From Ornithoclostridium faecigallinarum (GTDB lineage Bacteria > Bacillota > Clostridia > Christensenellales > UBA3700): a DNA stretch of 33,320 nucleotides. Under the pieces are notes generated by a model. It did no database searches. It was not told the DNA's origin and saw only the letters and a program-made list of their open reading frames with translations. The position numbers and the translations under genes were made by a program. Of the stretch, positions 7,939-16,360 are shown piece after piece. Every line of letters begins with the position of its first letter. Positions within the stretch are counted from its first letter, which is position 1. The stretch is taken from assembly GCA_018713665.1 (NCBI GenBank), contig DVOI01000012.1:1-33320 (forward strand), in the 5' to 3' direction.

Positions 7939-9093
7939 ATGAGAAAAGCCATGAAGAAACTCACGACTGTTTTGACAATTGCGCTTGTCGCCGTCTTGGC
8001 GCTTGGCGTGTTTGCCGCATGCGGCAAAGAGGACAACCGCGTCTTTGCGGTCAATTCCGCAAATGAAGAATACGGACTTTGGTGGTACGGCCCCGACGGC
8101 AGCGACGATACCGTCGTGCGTGCGTCCGCGACGTTGTCCAAGGACTATTACGACCCGTCCAAGCCGACAATCATATATTCGCACGGACTCAAGATGGGCG
8201 AGCCGCTCGAATTGCTTCAGCCCGTCGAGAAGGCTGTGAATATGGTCAAAGACAAAGAGGGCATAGACCTCACCGCCGAATACGGCAGCTATGCCAAGCA
8301 ACTCAAGGATCTCGGATACAATGTCGGCTACTTCCGTTGGACGAAATATGCGGGGTTCTTTACGGGCAACGAACAGATGATTTGGATGCCGCAGACAAGC
8401 TCGAGTGCGCTTATCGAAATAAAGAAGGAGCTGCCCGGAGTGTCGCTTGCCGGTGAATTTGCACGCGAGTTCGTCACCTCGATGAGGGGATATCAAGGTC
8501 AGCCCGTCTACTTTATGGGACATTCGTTCGGCGCGCAGATGGTCACCGCCGCGGCGCGCACTCTGTACGGAATGGCGGAAATGGGCATGCTCGAAAACAC
8601 GAACATCCTGCCCGGCAGACTTTTGCTCGCGGATCCGTATATCCCGGGAGGATCGATGTACGCGCTGTCGGGAATGGCGGATACGATAAATCTCGACCTT
8701 ACGGGCAAAGACACCGCCGACGCGATGGCGGAGTCACTTGCCTATCTCAATCAAAAAGGAGTCGCGTCCGACCTCTATTGCGCGATGCCGACGGCGTATC
8801 ACCTGTACGGCGACAACCGTCCCGAGATTGACGAGACGCTTTGGGAGAATACAAATTACATCGTGATGACAGAACTCAACGAACTGTACGGCGAGGTCGG
8901 CGATGTGCACAACGTCGCACGCGACTGGGTGTGGTGCGAGTTCCTCGCGAGCGCAAAGGGCGAACTCGGCGACGACGTCTATCCGCTCCCGACCGCCGAT
9001 CCTTCTGAGGCGAGAGAGTACGGGAAGTACAGCGCTACCTCTGCGTTCAACTTCCCCGATGTGACGATTGTAGGTCTTGAACAGAGCGCCTGA
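7939..9093 (+). CDS. Alpha/beta-hydrolase (lipase-like) lipoprotein
   Basis: The 384-residue product starts with a lipoprotein signal (MKKLTTVLTIALVAVLALGVFAAC). An alpha/beta-hydrolase follows: TIIYSHGL near the oxyanion hole, the nucleophile elbow GHSFGAQ (Ser196), LLLADPYIPGG (Asp232, similar to the Asp strand of pancreatic-type lipases) and a candidate catalytic His324 in DVHNVARD. It would hydrolyse an ester outside the cell while anchored to the membrane; the substrate is unknown. Two in-frame ATGs are possible, 7939 and 7951. The second gives the cleaner signal peptide, while the first is at the expected transcript 5' end. Neither has a properly spaced transcribed SD, which suggests leaderless or near-leaderless translation. 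It stands alone between the repeat array and the arginine operon. Confidence 0.85.
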   Translation: MRKAMKKLTTVLTIALVAVLALGVFAACGKEDNRVFAVNSANEEYGLWWYGPDGSDDTVVRASATLSKDYYDPSKPTIIYSHGLKMGEPLELLQPVEKAVNMVKDKEGIDLTAEYGSYAKQLKDLGYNVGYFRWTKYAGFFTGNEQMIWMPQTSSSALIEIKKELPGVSLAGEFAREFVTSMRGYQGQPVYFMGHSFGAQMVTAAARTLYGMAEMGMLENTNILPGRLLLADPYIPGGSMYALSGMADTINLDLTGKDTADAMAESLAYLNQKGVASDLYCAMPTAYHLYGDNRPEIDETLWENTNYIVMTELNELYGEVGDVHNVARDWVWCEFLASAKGELGDDVYPLPTADPSEAREYGKYSATSAFNFPDVTIVGLEQSA

Positions 9094-9190
9094 TTGCGCC
9101 GCCGAACATACGGCGCGCAATCGAAGCGACGCCGCCCATGCTCGAACGACGCAAATCCATTGAAAATTTTGCGCAAAAGAGAGGCGCGCG

Positions 9191-9250
9191 GGTATGCTGC
9201 CGCGGCGCAGCAAACGCCGTCGGCGCCGAGAGCGCGGCGTCGGGCATACC
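9191..9250. other. Nested inverted-repeat element in the 3' region of the hydrolase gene
   Basis: GGTATGC (9191-9197) pairs with GCATACC (9244-9250). Inside this, GCCGCG (9199-9204) pairs with CGCGGC (9233-9238). At the centre CGCCG-t-CGGCG (9215-9225) forms another hairpin. The result is a compact roughly 60-nt foldable element about 100 nt past the stop codon. It may protect or end the transcript, or be a REP-type repeat. No family is recognised. Confidence 0.5.
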
Positions 9251-9258
9251 GGACATTT

Positions 9259-9283
9259 GGGACGCGGAGATCGCGTCCCTCTT
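9259..9283 (+). terminator. Probable terminator hairpin before the arginine control region
   Basis: GGGACGCG (9259-9266), a 5-nt loop and CGCGTCCC (9272-9279) form a perfect 8-bp stem followed by TCTTT. It separates the hydrolase transcript from the arg operon. The T-run is weak. Confidence 0.65.
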
Positions 9284-9300
9284 TGAATGACGGCGGAGCG

Positions 9301-9409
9301 TGCATATTTATGCGAAATATTCAGTATAATTTGCATAAATATGCAAAGTAATGAATAATTAAACGCGCATTAGCGAGCAATTTTGAATATTTATAAAAAA
9401 TTGTATTCA
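9301..9409. promoter_or_regulatory. Cluster of ARG-box-like operators (probable ArgR/AhrC binding region)
   Basis: The 14-bp pattern TGNATWWWWATNCA, typical of arginine-repressor sites, is met perfectly by TGCATAAATATGCA (9332-9345). It is nearly met by TGCATATTTATGCG (9301-9314) and TGAATATTTATAAA (9384-9397). Half-sites TGAATAATTA (9352-9361) and ATTCA (9405-9409) add to these. Centres are about 31, 20 and 32 bp apart, close to whole helical turns. A TATAAT (9325-9330) sits between the two best boxes, so a second, more upstream promoter may be the one repressed. Its -35 is poor. Position directly before argG supports arginine-dependent repression. No repressor gene is in the window. Confidence 0.7.
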
Positions 9410-9414
9410 AACGC

Positions 9415-9443
9415 TTGCTTTTGGACGCGCATTGTACTAATAT
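9415..9443 (+). promoter_or_regulatory. Promoter of the arginine operon
   Basis: TTGCTT (9415-9420) and TAATAT (9438-9443) are 17 bp apart. A start near 9450 gives a leader of about 20 nt containing GAGAGGTG before the argG ATG. The 17 bases 9406-9422 are identical to those around the -35 of the second tRNA promoter (32773-32789). Confidence 0.75.
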
Positions 9444-9470
9444 ATCAATATCAACTTTGAGAGGTGTCTT

Positions 9471-10697
9471 ATGGCAAACAAGATAAAGAAAGTGGTTTTG
9501 GCTTATTCGGGCGGTTTGGACACGTCCATAATCATCCCGTGGCTTAAAGAAAATTACGACGGCTGCGAGGTCATCGCGGTCGCAGGCAATGTCGGTCAGG
9601 GCAAAGAGCTTAAGGGCCTTGAAGAGAAGGCGATTAAGACGGGCGCAAGCAAGCTCTACATCGCCGACCTCACCGACGAGTTCGTCGACGATTATGTCTT
9701 CCCGACGCTCAAGGCGGGCGCGGTCTATGAGGGCAAGTATCTGCTCGGCACCAGCTTTGCGCGCCCCGTCATCGCCAAGAGAATTGTCGAAATCGCGCTC
9801 CAAGAGGGTGCGGACGCAATCTGCCACGGCTGCACGGGCAAGGGCAACGACCAGGTTCGCTTCGAATTGACAATTAAGGCGTTCGCGCCCAACATGAAGA
9901 TCATTGCGCCGTGGCGTATTTGGGACCTCAAATCGCGCGACGAAGAGATTGACTATGCGGAAGCGCACAACGTGCCTCTCGCAATCAGCCGTGAGACCAA
10001 CTACAGCAAGGACAAGAATTTGTGGCACCTGTCACACGAGGGGCTCGACCTCGAGGATCCGGCAAACGAGCCGATGTACGACAAGATTCTCGAGCTGGGC
10101 GTCAGCCCCGAAAAGGCTCCCGACAAGCCGACGTATGTCACAATTTCGTTTGAAAAGGGCGTGCCGGTCGCTGTCGACGGCGTCAAGATGAAGGGCAGCG
10201 ACATCGTCGCGAAGCTCAACGAGCTGGGCGGAGCAAACGGCATCGGCATTGCAGACATCGTCGAAAATCGTCTTGTCGGCATGAAGTCGCGCGGCGTCTA
10301 CGAGACCCCCGGCGGCACCATTCTCTACCACGCTCACGAGGTGTTGGAGACGCTGTGCCTCGACAAGGAGACGATGCATTTCAAGCAGCACGTTGCCGTC
10401 AAGTTCGCCGACCTCGTCTACAACGGACAATGGTTCACTCCGCTGCGCGAGGCGCTGTCCGCGTTCGTCGACAGCACGCAGCAGACGGTCACCGGCGACG
10501 TCAAACTCAAGCTGTACAAGGGCAACATCATCAACGCCGGAGTCACCTCGCCCTATTCGCTCTATGACGAGGACATCGCGACCTTTGCAGAGGACGACGT
10601 CTACGACCAGAAGGACAGCGCGGGCTTCATCAACCTGTTCGGCCTGCCGATCAAAGTTCAGGCGATGATGAAACAAAGGCAAAAGGGCAGCAAGTAA
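9471..10697 (+). CDS. argG: Argininosuccinate synthase
   Basis: ArgG joins citrulline and aspartate with ATP to give argininosuccinate, the seventh step of arginine synthesis. The 408-residue protein has the N-type ATP pyrophosphatase P-loop AYSGGLDTS (residues 11-19), CHGCTGKGNDQVRFE in the citrulline/aspartate-binding region, and the usual tetramer-forming C-terminal part. Length matches the family's about 400. The ATG is preceded by GAGAGGTG at 9459-9466. It is first in an eight-gene run whose members overlap or lie within a few bases. Its stop shares one base with the argH start (TAATG), so expression is coupled. The order with argG and argH first, ahead of the early-step genes, is a variant found in some Firmicutes. 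Confidence 0.97.
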   Translation: MANKIKKVVLAYSGGLDTSIIIPWLKENYDGCEVIAVAGNVGQGKELKGLEEKAIKTGASKLYIADLTDEFVDDYVFPTLKAGAVYEGKYLLGTSFARPVIAKRIVEIALQEGADAICHGCTGKGNDQVRFELTIKAFAPNMKIIAPWRIWDLKSRDEEIDYAEAHNVPLAISRETNYSKDKNLWHLSHEGLDLEDPANEPMYDKILELGVSPEKAPDKPTYVTISFEKGVPVAVDGVKMKGSDIVAKLNELGGANGIGIADIVENRLVGMKSRGVYETPGGTILYHAHEVLETLCLDKETMHFKQHVAVKFADLVYNGQWFTPLREALSAFVDSTQQTVTGDVKLKLYKGNIINAGVTSPYSLYDEDIATFAEDDVYDQKDSAGFINLFGLPIKVQAMMKQRQKGSK

Positions 10698-12088
10698 TGG
10701 CAAAACTCTGGAAGGGCAGGTTCTCCAAAGAGCTCGACTCGAGGGTCAACGACTTCAACAGTTCGGTGTCGTTCGACAGCGCGATGTACCGTGAGGACAT
10801 CACAGGCAGCATCGCGCACGTCTCGATGTTGGGCAGGCAGGGAATCATAGCCGCCGAAGACGCAAAGAAGATTGCGAGCGAACTCGCCGTTATCCTCGAC
10901 GACATCGACGAGGGCAAGCTGGCAATCGATCCCGAGGCGGAAGACATTCATATGTTCGTCGAAGAGGAGCTGACAAAGCGCCTCGGTTCGACGGGCAAAA
11001 AGCTGCATACCGCGCGTTCGCGCAACGATCAGGTCGCGGTCGATCTGCGCATGTATCTGCGCAAGCGCATAGACGAAATCTGCGGCATGCTGCGCAAGCT
11101 GATCGAGACGCTCGTCGCGATCGCCGAGAAAAATCTCGAGACGGTGATGCCCGGATATACGCACCTGCAGCGCGCTCAACCGATCACGCTCGCGCATCAC
11201 ATGATGGCGTATGTCGAGATGTTCAAGCGCGACATGACGCGCATGTTCAATTGCTTCGAGCTGATGAATTTCAGCCCTCTCGGCTGCGGCGCGCTCGCGA
11301 CGACGACCTACCCGATCGACCGCGAATTCACCGCGAAGATGCTGGGCTTCGACGCGCCGTGCGCTAACAGCTTGGACGGGGTGTCCGACCGCGACTATTG
11401 CGTGGAATTCTGCGCGGCGGCGGCGCTGACGATGACTCATCTGTCGAGACTGTCCGAAGAGATTGTGCTGTGGTGCAGCTGGGAGTTCAAGTTCGTCGAG
11501 CTCGACGACGCATATGCGACGGGCAGCAGCATCATGCCGCAAAAGAAAAACCCCGACATCTGCGAATTGATCCGCGGCAAGACGGGGCGCGCGGTCGGCG
11601 ATCTGACGACGCTTTTGACGATGCTCAAAGGCTTGCCGCTCGCGTACAACAAAGACATGCAGGAGGACAAAGAGGCGGTGTTCGACAGCGTCGACACGCT
11701 CAAACAATGCCTTTCCATCATCGAACCGATGTTGGCGACGGCAAAGTTCCTCCCCGAAAATATGCTTGCAGCCGGCAAGCGCGGCTTCATCAACGCGACC
11801 GATTGCGCCGACTATCTGGTCAAGAAGGGGATGCCCTTCCGAGACGCCTACGGAGTGGTCGGACGGCTCGTCGCGCTGTGCGTGGAGAGGGGCGTTACGT
11901 TGGACGCGCTGCCGCTCGAGGACTATCGCAAAGAGAGCGGACTGTTCGACAAAGACGTCTATGAGGCGATCGACCTCATCACCTGCGTCAAGGGCAGGAA
12001 TGTCGTCGGCGGTCCCGCGCCGCAGGCGGTGAAAAAGCATATCGAACAAATCAAGAACACGGTTTTGAAACCGATCGAAGAACAATGA
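10697..12088 (+). CDS. argH: Argininosuccinate lyase
   Basis: ArgH splits argininosuccinate into arginine and fumarate, the last step of the pathway. The 463-residue protein belongs to the fumarase/aspartase superfamily. It shows LHTARSRNDQ (substrate binding), THLQRAQP with the general-acid/base His region, and the superfamily signature GSSIMPQKKNPD (residues 276-287) containing the catalytic serine. Length is the family norm. Its ATG overlaps the argG stop by one base, and its stop overlaps the argC start (ATGA), indicating translational coupling on both sides. No odd features. Confidence 0.97.
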   Translation: MAKLWKGRFSKELDSRVNDFNSSVSFDSAMYREDITGSIAHVSMLGRQGIIAAEDAKKIASELAVILDDIDEGKLAIDPEAEDIHMFVEEELTKRLGSTGKKLHTARSRNDQVAVDLRMYLRKRIDEICGMLRKLIETLVAIAEKNLETVMPGYTHLQRAQPITLAHHMMAYVEMFKRDMTRMFNCFELMNFSPLGCGALATTTYPIDREFTAKMLGFDAPCANSLDGVSDRDYCVEFCAAAALTMTHLSRLSEEIVLWCSWEFKFVELDDAYATGSSIMPQKKNPDICELIRGKTGRAVGDLTTLLTMLKGLPLAYNKDMQEDKEAVFDSVDTLKQCLSIIEPMLATAKFLPENMLAAGKRGFINATDCADYLVKKGMPFRDAYGVVGRLVALCVERGVTLDALPLEDYRKESGLFDKDVYEAIDLITCVKGRNVVGGPAPQAVKKHIEQIKNTVLKPIEEQ

Positions 12089-13116
12089 TAAAAGCAGGAA
12101 TAGTGGGAGCGACCGGCTATGCCGGAGCGGAACTCGCGAGGTTGCTGTGCACTCATCCCGAGGCGCGGCTCGTCGCGGCGTCGTCGGTCAGCTTCGAAGG
12201 CAAAAAGTTGAGCGACGTATATCCCAATCTCTTCGGGATATGCGACATATTGCTCGAGGACGAGGACGCGGTCGTCGCGAAGAGCGACGTCGTGTTTGCG
12301 TCTCTGCCGCACGGGCTGAGCGAGGCTCTCGCCGGCAAGTGCGTCGCCGCCGGCAAAAAGCTGATCGACCTCGGCGCTGACTTCCGTCTGGACAGCGAAG
12401 AGGAGTACAACAAGTGGTACGGCAAGGCGTATCTTCGCCCCGATTTGCACGCGCAGTCGCTGTATTGCATCCCCGAATTGCATCGCGCGCTCTACAACGG
12501 GCAGCCGATTATCGGCAACCCGGGGTGCTATCCGACCTCGGTCGCGCTCGGCGCCGCGCCGCTGCTCAGGGCAAAACTCGTCTCCGGTTCGGTTGTCGTC
12601 GACAGCAAGTCGGGCGTGACGGGCTCGGGCAGAGGGCTTTCGGACACCACGCACTATCCCAATTGCAACGAGGCGTTTTCCGCCTACAAGGCGGCGGCGC
12701 ACAGGCATACGCCCGAGATGGAGCAGACGCTGTCCGCGTTGGCGGAGTGCGAGGTCAAGGTGACTTTTGTGCCGCACCTTTTGCCCGTCAACAGGGGCAT
12801 TGAGACGACGATGTATTTCGATCTTACGGCGGACGTCACCGCGGAGGAGCTGCACAAGCTGTATTCCGACTTCTATCGCGGCGAAAAGTTCGTCCGCGTG
12901 CTGCCTCTCGGCAGGGCGGCGAACATACGCGACGTCAAGGCGTCCAACTTCTGCGACATAGGCGTGTTCGTCGACGCTCATGCCCGCAAGGCGGTGATCA
13001 CGAGCACGATCGACAACATGGTCAAAGGCGCCGCCGGTCAGGCGATACAGAATATGAATTTGATGTTCGGCATCAAGGAGGAGAGCGGATTGGAACTCGT
13101 TCCGCCCGCGTTTTGA
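12085..13116 (+). CDS. argC: N-acetyl-gamma-glutamyl-phosphate reductase
   Basis: ArgC reduces N-acetylglutamyl-phosphate to the semialdehyde with NADPH. The 343-residue protein has the Rossmann motif GATGYAG (residues 8-14), the SLPHGLS segment, and the catalytic thiol in GNPGCYPTS (Cys148). The dimerisation half follows with GVTGSGRG and the conserved VTFVPHLLPVNRG. Size matches the usual about 345. It overlaps argH by four bases and is one base from argJ. In this operon it acts between argB and argD. Confidence 0.96.
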   Translation: MIKAGIVGATGYAGAELARLLCTHPEARLVAASSVSFEGKKLSDVYPNLFGICDILLEDEDAVVAKSDVVFASLPHGLSEALAGKCVAAGKKLIDLGADFRLDSEEEYNKWYGKAYLRPDLHAQSLYCIPELHRALYNGQPIIGNPGCYPTSVALGAAPLLRAKLVSGSVVVDSKSGVTGSGRGLSDTTHYPNCNEAFSAYKAAAHRHTPEMEQTLSALAECEVKVTFVPHLLPVNRGIETTMYFDLTADVTAEELHKLYSDFYRGEKFVRVLPLGRAANIRDVKASNFCDIGVFVDAHARKAVITSTIDNMVKGAAGQAIQNMNLMFGIKEESGLELVPPAF

Positions 13117-13117
13117 G

Positions 13118-14332
13118 ATGAAGGAAATCACGGGAGGCGTGTGCGCGCCGCAGGGCTTCAAAGCCGCGGGCGTGCATTGCGGGATCAGAAAGAACAAGAG
13201 CAAGCGCGACCTCGCGCTCATCGTCAGCGACCGCCGCGCGGCGGCTGCCGGCGTCTATACGCGCAACAAGGTCAAGGGCGCGCCTATCGCAGTCACCAAG
13301 GCGCATATCGCCGACGGTTACGCGCGTGCGATAGTCTGCAACAGCGGCAACGCCAATACCTGCAACGCCGACGGCGTGCAAAAGGCGGAGCAAATGTGCC
13401 GCCTCGTCATGCGCGATTCGGGCATTGACGAGAACGACGTCATCGTCGCTTCAACCGGCGTGATCGGGCAGATCCTGCCCATCGAGCCCATCGACGCCGC
13501 GATGCCCGCGCTGGTCAAAGCGCTCAAAGCGGACGGCAGTTCGGACGCCGCCGAGGCGATCATGACCACAGATACGGTGAAGAAGGAGTTCGCCTGCGAG
13601 TTCGAACTTGGCGGCAAGACCTGCCGCATAGGCGCGATCGCCAAGGGCAGCGGCATGATCCATCCCAATATGGCGACGCTGCTTTGTTTTGTCACTTCCG
13701 ACGCCGCGATCGTGCCCGAGATGCTCGCAGAGGCGCTCAAAGAGGTCATCGACGACACTCTCAACATGGTCAGTATCGACGGCGACAGTTCGACCAACGA
13801 CATGGCGATGATCGTCGCCAACGGCGCGGCGGAAAATGCGCCCATCGACGCGAAGGGAGCCGATTACGAGACGTTCAAGACGGCGCTGCTTTCGGTGATG
13901 ACGCGCGTGTCGCGTGCGATCGCAAAGGACGGCGAGGGCGCGACGAGGCTGGTCGAGTGCAAGGTGCAAGGCGGAGCGGACGTCAAGTCCGCTAAGGCGA
14001 TCGCCAAGAGCGTCGTATGCAGCTCGCTGCTCAAAGCCGCGATGTTTGCCGCGGACGCCAATTGGGGACGCATATTGTGCGCGATCGGCTATGCCGACGC
14101 CGTCTGCGACATCACCAAGGTGGGCGTCAAATTGTGTTCGCGCGTCGGCTCGGTCACCGTCTGCGAGGGCGGCAACGGCGTGGAATTTTCGGAGGACGAG
14201 GCAAAGAAAGTGCTGGCCGAAGACGAGGTCACGATCGACGTGACATGCGGCGACGGCGACGCGTCGGCGACCGCGTGGGGATGCGACCTCACCTATGACT
14301 ATGTCAAGATAAACGCGGATTACAGGACGTAA
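13118..14332 (+). CDS. argJ: Glutamate N-acetyltransferase (ornithine acetyltransferase family)
   Basis: ArgJ moves the acetyl group from N-acetylornithine back to glutamate, giving ornithine and closing the acetyl cycle. Many bacterial forms also accept acetyl-CoA and so make N-acetylglutamate de novo; sequence alone does not decide this. The 404-residue precursor has the self-cleavage site in the motif HPNMATLLCF, with Thr187 as the nucleophile that becomes the new N-terminus of the beta chain. N-terminal GGVCAPQGFKAAGVHCGIR and C-terminal ANWGRILCAIGYA are also typical. The start is one base after the argC stop with little SD, so translation is probably coupled. No argA-type or argE gene is present nearby, in line with a cyclic pathway. 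Confidence 0.96.
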   Translation: MKEITGGVCAPQGFKAAGVHCGIRKNKSKRDLALIVSDRRAAAAGVYTRNKVKGAPIAVTKAHIADGYARAIVCNSGNANTCNADGVQKAEQMCRLVMRDSGIDENDVIVASTGVIGQILPIEPIDAAMPALVKALKADGSSDAAEAIMTTDTVKKEFACEFELGGKTCRIGAIAKGSGMIHPNMATLLCFVTSDAAIVPEMLAEALKEVIDDTLNMVSIDGDSSTNDMAMIVANGAAENAPIDAKGADYETFKTALLSVMTRVSRAIAKDGEGATRLVECKVQGGADVKSAKAIAKSVVCSSLLKAAMFAADANWGRILCAIGYADAVCDITKVGVKLCSRVGSVTVCEGGNGVEFSEDEAKKVLAEDEVTIDVTCGDGDASATAWGCDLTYDYVKINADYRT

Positions 14333-14334
14333 AC

Positions 14335-15186
14335 ATGGATATCGCAAGCAAGGCGCGCGTGCTCAGCGACGCGCTGCCCAACATCAGGAAATACAACGGC
14401 AAGGTCGTCGTCATCAAGTACGGCGGCAACGCGATGCTCGGCGACGAGCTCAAACACGCGGTGATGAGCGACATAGTCATGCTGTCGCTGATCGGCGTCA
14501 AGGTCGTGCTCGTCCACGGCGGCGGCCCCGAGATCTCGGAGATGCTCAAACGCGTCGGCAAGAAGTCGGAGTTCGTCGGCGGACTGCGCTATACCGACGG
14601 CGAGACCGCCGAGATCGTGCAGATGGTCCTTGCCGGAAAGATCAACAAAAACCTCGTGATGATGCTTGGCGAAAGCGGAGGCAAGGCGCTCGGGCTGTCC
14701 GGGATAGACGGCGGCATGCTCAAATGCGAAAAGCATAAGGGCGAGGTGGATCTGGGCTTTGTCGGCGACGTCGTCGACGTAGACGCCGGTCCCATCGAGG
14801 ACGCGCTCGCAGGCGGATATATCCCCGTCGTCGCGACCGTGGGCACGGACGGCGAAGGCAACGTCTACAACGTCAACGCCGACACCGCGGCGGCGCGTAT
14901 CGCGGCGGCAATGGGCGCGGAAAACCTCGTGCTGATGACCGACATTCGCGGGTTGTTGATGGACAAGGATGACGAGGACACCCTGATCGGCGAAGTGTAC
15001 GTCTCGGACGTCCCCTCGCTCAAACGCAAGGGCATCATAAGCGGCGGCATGATCCCCAAGGTCGACTGCTGCGTCGAGGCGGTGCGCCGCGGCGTCAAGC
15101 AGTCCATCATCATCGACGGGCGCATACCGCACTCCATTCTCATCGAGATGCTGACCAACGAGGGCGTCGGCACACTGTTCAAGTGA
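14335..15186 (+). CDS. argB: Acetylglutamate kinase
   Basis: ArgB phosphorylates N-acetylglutamate with ATP, the committed step. The 283-residue amino-acid kinase has KYGGNAM (Lys28), the glycine-rich VLVHGGGPEI (59-67) and VNADTAAARIAAA before the ATP site. An N-terminal helix of about 20 residues (MDIASKARVLSDALPNIRKY) and the C-terminal HSILIEMLTNEGVGTLF are the features of the hexameric, arginine-inhibited form, so feedback inhibition is likely (inference from family knowledge). It lies 2 bases after argJ and 1 base before argD. Confidence 0.96.
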   Translation: MDIASKARVLSDALPNIRKYNGKVVVIKYGGNAMLGDELKHAVMSDIVMLSLIGVKVVLVHGGGPEISEMLKRVGKKSEFVGGLRYTDGETAEIVQMVLAGKINKNLVMMLGESGGKALGLSGIDGGMLKCEKHKGEVDLGFVGDVVDVDAGPIEDALAGGYIPVVATVGTDGEGNVYNVNADTAAARIAAAMGAENLVLMTDIRGLLMDKDDEDTLIGEVYVSDVPSLKRKGIISGGMIPKVDCCVEAVRRGVKQSIIIDGRIPHSILIEMLTNEGVGTLFK

Positions 15187-15187
15187 T

Positions 15188-16351
15188 ATGAAAGACATCA
15201 AATCGACTGACAGGCAATATGTGATGAACACCTATGCGCGCTTCGACCTGCTGATCGAAAGCGGCAAGGGCGCGATCTGCCGCGACGAAAAGGGGAACGA
15301 ATATGTCGACTTTACGTCGGGCATAGGGGTCAATTGTCTCGGGTGGTGCGACGACGAATGGGCGGACGCGGTGTCCGCGCAGGCGCACAAACTCAATCAC
15401 ACCTCCAACCTCTACTATACCGAACCGTGTGCGCTCCTCGCGCAAAAGCTGTGCGCGCGCACCGGCTACGCCAAAGTGTTCTTCGGCAACTCGGGCGCGG
15501 AGGCGAACGAGGGCGCGATCAAGCTCGCGCGCAAATACTCATACGACAAGTACGGCGACGGCAGGTCCAAGGTCGTCACCCTCGTCAACTCCTTCCACGG
15601 CAGGACGATAAGCACTCTGTCCGCGACCGGACAGGACGGTTACCACAAATGGTTCTTTCCGTTCACCGGCGGCTTCGAGTATGTGCCCGCAGGCGATCTC
15701 GACGCGCTCTCAAACGCGCTTGAAGGCGCGTGCGCGCTCGTCGTCGAGTTCGTACAAGGAGAGGGCGGCGTCGTCGCTCTGGACGCGAATTTCGTGACCG
15801 AGGCGTACGAGATGTGCCGCGCGCGCGACGTGCTGTTCGTCGCCGACGAGGTGCAGACGGGCATGGGTAGGACGGGCAAGCTGCTCGCGTCGCAGCATTT
15901 CGGCATTTTGCCCGACATCACCACGCTCGCCAAGGGCCTCGGGGGCGGCTTGCCGATCGGCGCGGTGCTCGCCGGCGAAAAGGTCGCGAATACGCTCGGC
16001 GCCGGTATGCACGGCAGTACGTTCGGCGGCAACCCCGTCGTCTGCGCCGGCGCGAACGTCGTCGTCGACAGGCTGGACGACAAACTGCTCGCCGACGCGG
16101 CGCGCAAGGGCGAATATATCCGCGCAAGGCTTGACGGCTGCCCGGGAGTCAAGGCGGTGAGCGGACTCGGGATGATGATCGGCATCTTGCCCGAGAAGCA
16201 AAAGGCGGCGGACATCGCGAAAAAGGCGCTCGCAAAGGGGCTCCTTGTGCTGACCGCAAAGGACAGAGTGAGGCTGCTGCCCCCGTTGACAATCGACGAC
16301 GCCGCGCTCGAAAAGGGCATGGATATCTTGACTTCGATACTCAAAGACTGA
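15188..16351 (+). CDS. argD: Acetylornithine aminotransferase
   Basis: ArgD makes N-acetylornithine from the semialdehyde and glutamate, using PLP. The 387-residue class-III aminotransferase has GVNCLGW near the N-terminus, FFGNSGAEANEGAIKLAR (cofactor phosphate binding), NSFHGRTISTLSATGQ, FVADEVQTGMGRTG (Asp for the pyridine nitrogen) and the Schiff-base lysine in TTLAKGLGGGLPIGA (Lys249). Length fits the acetylornithine rather than the larger GABA or ornithine branches, and the operon context settles the substrate. It follows argB by one base. Confidence 0.95.
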   Translation: MKDIKSTDRQYVMNTYARFDLLIESGKGAICRDEKGNEYVDFTSGIGVNCLGWCDDEWADAVSAQAHKLNHTSNLYYTEPCALLAQKLCARTGYAKVFFGNSGAEANEGAIKLARKYSYDKYGDGRSKVVTLVNSFHGRTISTLSATGQDGYHKWFFPFTGGFEYVPAGDLDALSNALEGACALVVEFVQGEGGVVALDANFVTEAYEMCRARDVLFVADEVQTGMGRTGKLLASQHFGILPDITTLAKGLGGGLPIGAVLAGEKVANTLGAGMHGSTFGGNPVVCAGANVVVDRLDDKLLADAARKGEYIRARLDGCPGVKAVSGLGMMIGILPEKQKAADIAKKALAKGLLVLTAKDRVRLLPPLTIDDAALEKGMDILTSILKD

Positions 16352-16360
16352 GGTGAAAAT

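Noticed and set aside
7299..8141. Minus-strand frame through the 67-bp repeats with recurring FNVRSMA-like peptides
   Set aside because: The repeated peptides simply reflect the DNA repeats. Unit lengths are not multiples of three and the frame runs into the hydrolase gene and the terminator of the preceding gene.
10658..12085. Long minus-strand frames opposite the arginine, pfl and lacZ genes (for example 10658-12085, 18424-20787, 24460-25524)
   Set aside because: Shadows of highly conserved plus-strand enzymes. No recognisable domains, start signals or promoters.
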